From Diphasiastrum complanatum (lineage: Eukaryota > Streptophyta > Lycopodiopsida > Lycopodiales > Lycopodiaceae), in assembly GCA_029204225.1 (NCBI GenBank), contig CM055094.1, forward strand, positions 16,273,595-16,337,594: DNA of 64,000 bases, written 5' to 3'. Below are positions 59,987 through 64,000 of the stretch, piece after piece (position 1 is the stretch's first letter; the number at the start of each line of letters is the position of its first letter). Made by a program: the position numbers and the translations under genes. Under the pieces are notes generated by a model. That model saw only the letters and a program-made list of their open reading frames with translations. It did not search any database and was not told the origin of the DNA.

Positions 59987-60570
59987 ACGTGGCACTGCCA
60001 TATTTACGGATGACGATCTTACCTACATCCAGGTTGAGGAGAGGCGTAAAGCCTTCCAGGCGGCTCGAGAGACTGGTAGACAAGTCATATATCGAGATGG
60101 TCACATACGATTTGTTGCTGGCACCCCTAATCGTTCCCAGAGCTAGGAATTCGGGGCCCCCGGGATTGGTGGGAGCATCTCGGGGCCCCATCCATACCAT
60201 CTTCAAATTGGGGTATGGAATTGTGATGGCATCGACTCATCCTCTACAACAGGTGATCTGATTGACCTTATCACTGGACGAGACCTATTGTTTTTTATGG
60301 AGACTCACGAGAGCCAGGTGCGCGGTTTACCCACCTCCCCGGGATACAGATGGGATTCAGTATACAGATTTGAGACTAGATCAGCCAGTGGCCGTGGTTC
60401 GGGAGGAGTGGCTTGTCTCTACAGAGAGTCTCTTCATCAGATGTTTGACTTCGTCAGGCATGATGAGCATGCACGGTATATTTGGCTTCGTATCACAGGA
60501 CGAGCGACTGGTTTGGACAAAGGGACGTCTTCATTGCTGCCTGCTATTTTCCCCTAGAGTCCTCCTTTGC
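59984..60570 (+). pseudogene. LINE: end of first ORF and AP endonuclease
   Basis: First comes DDDLTYIQVEERRKAFQ, VIYRDGHIRFVAGTPNRSQ, a stop, then the endonuclease-like domain: LQIGVWNCDGID, LIDLITGRDLLFFMETHES with the likely catalytic Glu, GYRWDSVYRFETRS, GGVACLYRESL and YIWLRITG. The domain nicks target DNA to prime reverse transcription. Frames change near 60290 and 60550. The domain seems shorter than usual and runs into a Ser/Pro/His-rich linker. Confidence 0.75.
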
Positions 60571-61030
60571 TGAAGGTGTTGGCTCACCTTATCGTTCCTA
60601 TCCTTCGCTACTAACCACCTTCCACCACCACAACTTCAACACCAGTCCACCATCCTTCCCCGTGCACCCAAATACACCTTCCATCCCCTCTCTATCCCAC
60701 TCTACCAGGAATCCCTCACCTCCTTACTTCACTCTTTTCCACACAGTGAATCACTGGAATCACAAGCCGCCTTCCTCACCACCTGTCTCCACTCTGCGGC
60801 TACTTTGGCTTTCCCCTCTAAACCTCATAAACACAAACCAGTCCATCCTCGAGCATCACTCCCTTCACCACTCTGTCACACATGCACGTTTCCACGCCAG
60901 CCATCTCCTCCACTCTTCACGGCAATTGTACAACTGCACACTCCGTCGCAAAAAACGTGCCTATGACGACTCCGAAGGAAACTGTCTTGAAAACCCACCG
61001 CACCAGAGACATTGAAGATCTTGAGTCTGA
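60571..61030 (+). pseudogene. LINE: linker between endonuclease and RT
   Basis: An open frame (60482-61015) that is Pro/Ser/His-rich (NTSPPSFPVHPNTPSIPSLS) continues from the endonuclease part and ends shortly before the RT. Its basic Arg/Lys stretch (LRRKKRAYDD) is typical of such linkers. Low-complexity composition limits certainty. Confidence 0.5.
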
Positions 61031-61465
61031 GCTACTGATTCATGCCCCCGATACCCTTGCCCCTACGTTATCCACTCTCCTTAACCATGTTGTTGTTGAG
61101 GGCTTCCCATCCTCTTGGTGCACCAACATCATACATCCTATCCATAAAAACGGTGACCCCACACTATTATGATTGGACATGTCCTCGCGAAGATATATGG
61201 CGTCATCCTCCAGTCTGCAGTTAGCTCAGAAGCAGAGTCTAGGAGATTACATGCTTTGGGTCAGGCAGGGTTCCGCGCTCATTATTCCACTACCGATCAC
61301 ATATTCACACTCCGCACCATCATTGAGGAAGCTAGACACAGGAAAGAAAAGGTTTACTGTTGTTTTGTGGACTTCAGGAAAGTCTTTGATTCTGTTCCAC
61401 GCTCTTTACTTATCCAGAGACTTCGAGACCTAGGTTTCTCTACAGATATTTTGCCACCCCCCCTA
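61031..61465 (+). pseudogene. LINE reverse transcriptase, N-terminal half
   Basis: LAPTLSTLLNHVVVEGFPSSW, IIHPIHKNGDPT, a deletion of about 20 bp with frame change at 61170, then MIGHVLAKIYGVILQ, GQAGFRAHYSTTDHIFTLRTIIEEA and KVYCCFVDFRKVFDSVPRSLLIQRLRDLGF. VDFxKxFD is RT motif A with one catalytic Asp. The match then ends: motifs B and C (the YxDD box) are deleted at about 61465. Confidence 0.88.
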
Positions 61466-61479
61466 TTCAGATTGAGGCA

Positions 61480-62386
61480 GCCTTCTAGCTTATCACGTAC
61501 ATCCAGCGAGCTCAGGCACTTCCTGATACCGAGCAGAGATATACGCGGATTGCACTCATGTCCTCTCATCACCTTCAGACTCAGGGATACCGGCTATCAT
61601 GGTTCTCTCAGGCATCACACTTCCTCATGGAAGCATTTGGTATCACTATCACTGATCTCCCTTTGGGTACACACCAGTGCATTAGAAGTTTTTTATACAG
61701 AGCATATCTCGACCGTACCTGGCGTCACCAGCTGGGGGTTAAGCCTGACTACTACCAGACTCACTTTCTAGTGCAAGATGCCACTGGTCTTCCAGTTTTA
61801 CCTCGCTATTTATCTTCTGGACTATCACACGGTCTCCGTTTCACTTTGGGACAGTTCAGAGTCTCCTCACATCAGTTGGCTATTGAGAAAGGCAGATTCC
61901 AGGGTACACCACGAGAGGAGAGACTATGCCTGCTGTGTCCCCTACATGAGATAGAGTCCGAGGAGCATTTCATCTTCAGATGCCCCATATATTATGAGAT
62001 TAGAGGGAGATATCATTGTTTAATCTGTGACATGCCTACTACACTTAGAGCACTGATGGGATATGAGGACTCTTGCTGTGTTGCACTTGTGCTACGAGAG
62101 ATGGTCTTGCTGCGCCAGGATATGTACCAGACAGCTCACCAGCCACATCCTAGCTCTCAGGCTCAGATTACGTCTTTCTTCACCAGGAGACGGACACGGC
62201 CCGACGACGACATACCACCTCACCGATGTCAGAGACAATGTATCACTCATAGTCATGCAACAATTCACACTTCTCGCCTTGTTACGAGAGTACACAATTT
62301 TCACCCTCCTAGACGACGTCAACGACGGTCCATACCTCCGGATACAGCTCGTATTACGTCTTTTTTCAGCAGCAGCAGTATCTGAC
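61480..62386 (+). pseudogene. LINE ORF2 C-terminal domain with zinc-knuckle-like CCHC
   Basis: The 275-codon frame (61558-62385) has FGITITDLPLGTHQCIRSFLYRAYLDRTWRHQL, then CLLCPLHEIESEEHFIFRC, the Cys-Cys-His-Cys pattern of LINE C-termini, and an Arg-rich tail with two QITSFF / RITSFF repeats. It joins the RT part through a deletion near 61465-61480 with a frame change. It ends 250 bp before the poly-TC tail. Confidence 0.8.
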
Positions 62387-62640
62387 ACTATCTGATACTA
62401 CTCTACTCTACTCTACTCATGGCAGCTATTCTTGCTCCCACTTATGGATAGTTGGCAGTTTGTAGTTTACAGTTATATTACTCATTTTTCTTTTATGCAT
62501 AGTTTTTTCTTGGAGACGTTTATATACGCTCCCATGGTTTTCACATACTTGACATGTACTCCTTTTGGTCTTATATGCCTTTTGGCATGGAAAAGACATT
62601 AATAAAGCTTTCTTTCTTTCTCTCTCTCTCTCTCTCTCCA
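62387..62640 (+). mobile_element. LINE 3' untranslated region and (TTTC)n(TC)n tail
   Basis: A non-coding stretch ends attaataaagctttctttcttt and a TC run to 62638. AATAAA at about 62600 can serve as polyadenylation signal. Microsatellite-like 3' tails are common in LINEs. Confidence 0.65.
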
Positions 62641-63000
62641 CTTTATGAGAGAGTCTGGGGCTATTTCAAGAGTTTCAGATTCCGTATGGAGCACCACTGG
62701 GGGTGAAACAGGGATGTTCCCTTTCACCTAGGCTCTTTGGTTTATAAATTGATGAGCTTGAGGAGGTTATAGGCCATGTTGGAGATCTGGGTTGTAGCGA
62801 TGGGGATATATTGATTGGCATATTGCTATATGTTGATGATGAGGTTCTAGTCTCACCGGCTAGAGATGGGACTTCAAAGACTTCTTGATAGTCTACATGC
62901 TTTTTATGCTAGACGGGGATTGGGAGTCAACATTTCGAAGACCAAAGTTATGGTCTTCAACACTTCTTGGTCCTTGCACCATGGTGTACTTATATAAAGT
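62641..63000 (+). pseudogene. LINE RT fragment with motifs B and C
   Basis: TLYERVWGYFKSF, then after a frame change YGAPLGVKQGCSLSPRLFGL (motif B), IDELEEVIGHVGDLG and ILIGILLYVDDEVLVSPAR (motif C, YVDD), then ARRGLGVNISKTKVMVFNTSW. This is the piece missing from the upstream LINE copy. Stops are scattered through it. Confidence 0.87.
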
Positions 63001-63004
63001 TGTT

Positions 63005-63240
63005 ATTTCCACCATAGACTGAGAGACATCGAGGACCTTTGAATCTGAGCTATTGATTCATGCTTGTGACTTACTTGCCCCCAACTTGGCCACTCTCCTC
63101 AATCGTGTTGTTGTCTATATCTTCCCATCCTCCTGGTGTAACAATGTCATCTACCCTATTCACAAAAATGGTGACCCCATGATTTTTGGTAACTATCACA
63201 CAATTATGATTGGCCATGTTCTTGCGAAGCTATATGGTAC
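63005..63240 (+). pseudogene. LINE RT N-terminal fragment, second copy
   Basis: LRDIEDLESELLIHACDLLAPNLATLLNRVVVYIFPSSW, VIYPIHKNGDPMIFGNYHTIMIGHVLAKLYGTI. It is the same segment as 61031-61200, but here FGNYHTI is preserved where the first copy has a deletion. It follows motif C although it should precede motif A, so the order is permuted. The match ends at 63240. Confidence 0.85.
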
Positions 63241-64000
63241 AATCCATAGTTGCAACGAATTGCCCGCGATTCGCGAATCACGATTCTGGTTCGTGATTCT
63301 GTGAATCGCAATTCGAACCGGGAAACGTGCACTTTTTAAAAAAAAAAAAAAATAGCTTATGGCTGAAATTTTTTTAGGGGAGCAATGGTCATCAAACCAG
63401 CATTTTGCCTCCCATAAGTGCAATAGATAGGGCACAAAAAAATAAAAGTCAGTCGCTATTTGGCTGTTATTTGCTCTAGTTCTCAGTAATTGTTAATGCT
63501 ACAGCCCAAACTATCAACTCTATGGATGATGATCACTTTTGCAATCATTTCACTGGAGATGTGAGTGCAATGTGCATACAGTTGGGGGGGGGGGGGCATA
63601 AATATTGGGCCCTTACCCCATTTTTATCTACAAGGGGGGGTGCAGGGTGGGTAGCGCCCCCCCTGCTACTGTCGCCAGGGATCCAGGGGGGGCAAAAATG
63701 TAAAATTGCTCTACAGTTCTCTGTCTCTGTCCCACTGGGACAATCTGTGATCGTAACGAACAGGCTAGAGGTTATTTTTGAATTTCTATCCTTCATAGAA
63801 CCCAACATGGATTAATGCACCTGAACTGGACCATCCTGTACCCGAAACATTCCGCAAACTACACAATAATAATGCTCTTAAGTAGAGCTTTCATCTGATG
63901 CCCATATTGCCCAAAAAAATAAAAAATAAATAAAAACATGATTCTAGCGTTTCTACAAAAAATCCAAAACGCGATTCTGGACCGCGTTTCGGAATCAGAG
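63241..64000. other. palindrome-rich CpG stretch and G-rich tail, no gene
   Basis: 63245-63325 has attcgcgaatcacgattctggttcgtgattctgtgaatcgc-type overlapping palindromes and resembles 58945-59165 at its start. A G14 run lies at about 63583-63596, with further G7 and C7-8 runs at 63630-63700. The final 60 bp (gattctagcg, gcgattctgg) again look like the palindrome family. Confidence 0.55.

Overview
The window is nuclear DNA of a land plant. The evidence is spliced genes with GT-AG introns, plant-type copia LTR retrotransposons primed from initiator Met-tRNA (TGGTATCAGAGC sites), hAT and LINE elements, TTTAGGG-type telomere-like motifs, long CT/GA/CA microsatellites and one plant-type SOUL haem-binding gene. 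Most of the 64 kb is transposable-element debris, which suggests a large, repeat-rich genome. A fern, lycophyte or gymnosperm would fit, but the sequence does not fix the species.

The only convincing host gene is a two-exon SOUL gene on the minus strand at 4110-5091. Everything else I can name is mobile or repetitive. From left to right: (1) 5.5-12.8 kb holds a minus-strand copia element (copy A), with an unclassified 2.5 kb insertion inside its integrase. (2) 15.0-16.6 kb holds copia fragments in opposite orientations on either side of an LTR-like segment with a minisatellite. (3) 17.06-17.52 kb is a plus-strand LTR with its primer site. (4) 20.2-23.3 kb is copy B, a truncated relative of copy A. 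(5) 25.0-27.4 kb is a plus-strand gag-bearing element followed by unrecognised ORFs instead of pol. (6) 27.9-30.4 kb is an unclassified DNA transposon with two convergent spliced genes; the 5' half of its transposase is inverted. (7) Between 30.4 and 42.6 kb lie three decayed copies or relatives of a coiled-coil element ORF family, with a gypsy-type protease beside the last. (8) 42.6-49.8 kb is a composite of a roughly 1.25 kb inverted duplication, a 112-bp tandem array and a 359-bp tandem repeat, the last interrupted by a very young copia insertion and by a LINE fragment. (9) 50.3-53.6 kb is a GC-rich, multi-exon hAT transposase pseudogene flanked by inverted telomere-like motifs and CT/CA microsatellites. 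(10) 60.0-63.2 kb holds LINE fragments that carry complementary parts of one reverse transcriptase.

The best candidate for an undescribed system is the 27.9-30.4 kb transposon. Its transposase has a CxxC zinc-like motif and a WSSQ-MEKSH signature, and it faces a second conserved spliced gene. Next come the coiled-coil ORF family seen three times, and the tendency of element boundaries to fall in or beside CT tracts. All coordinates and splice sites were read by eye. No database search was run.
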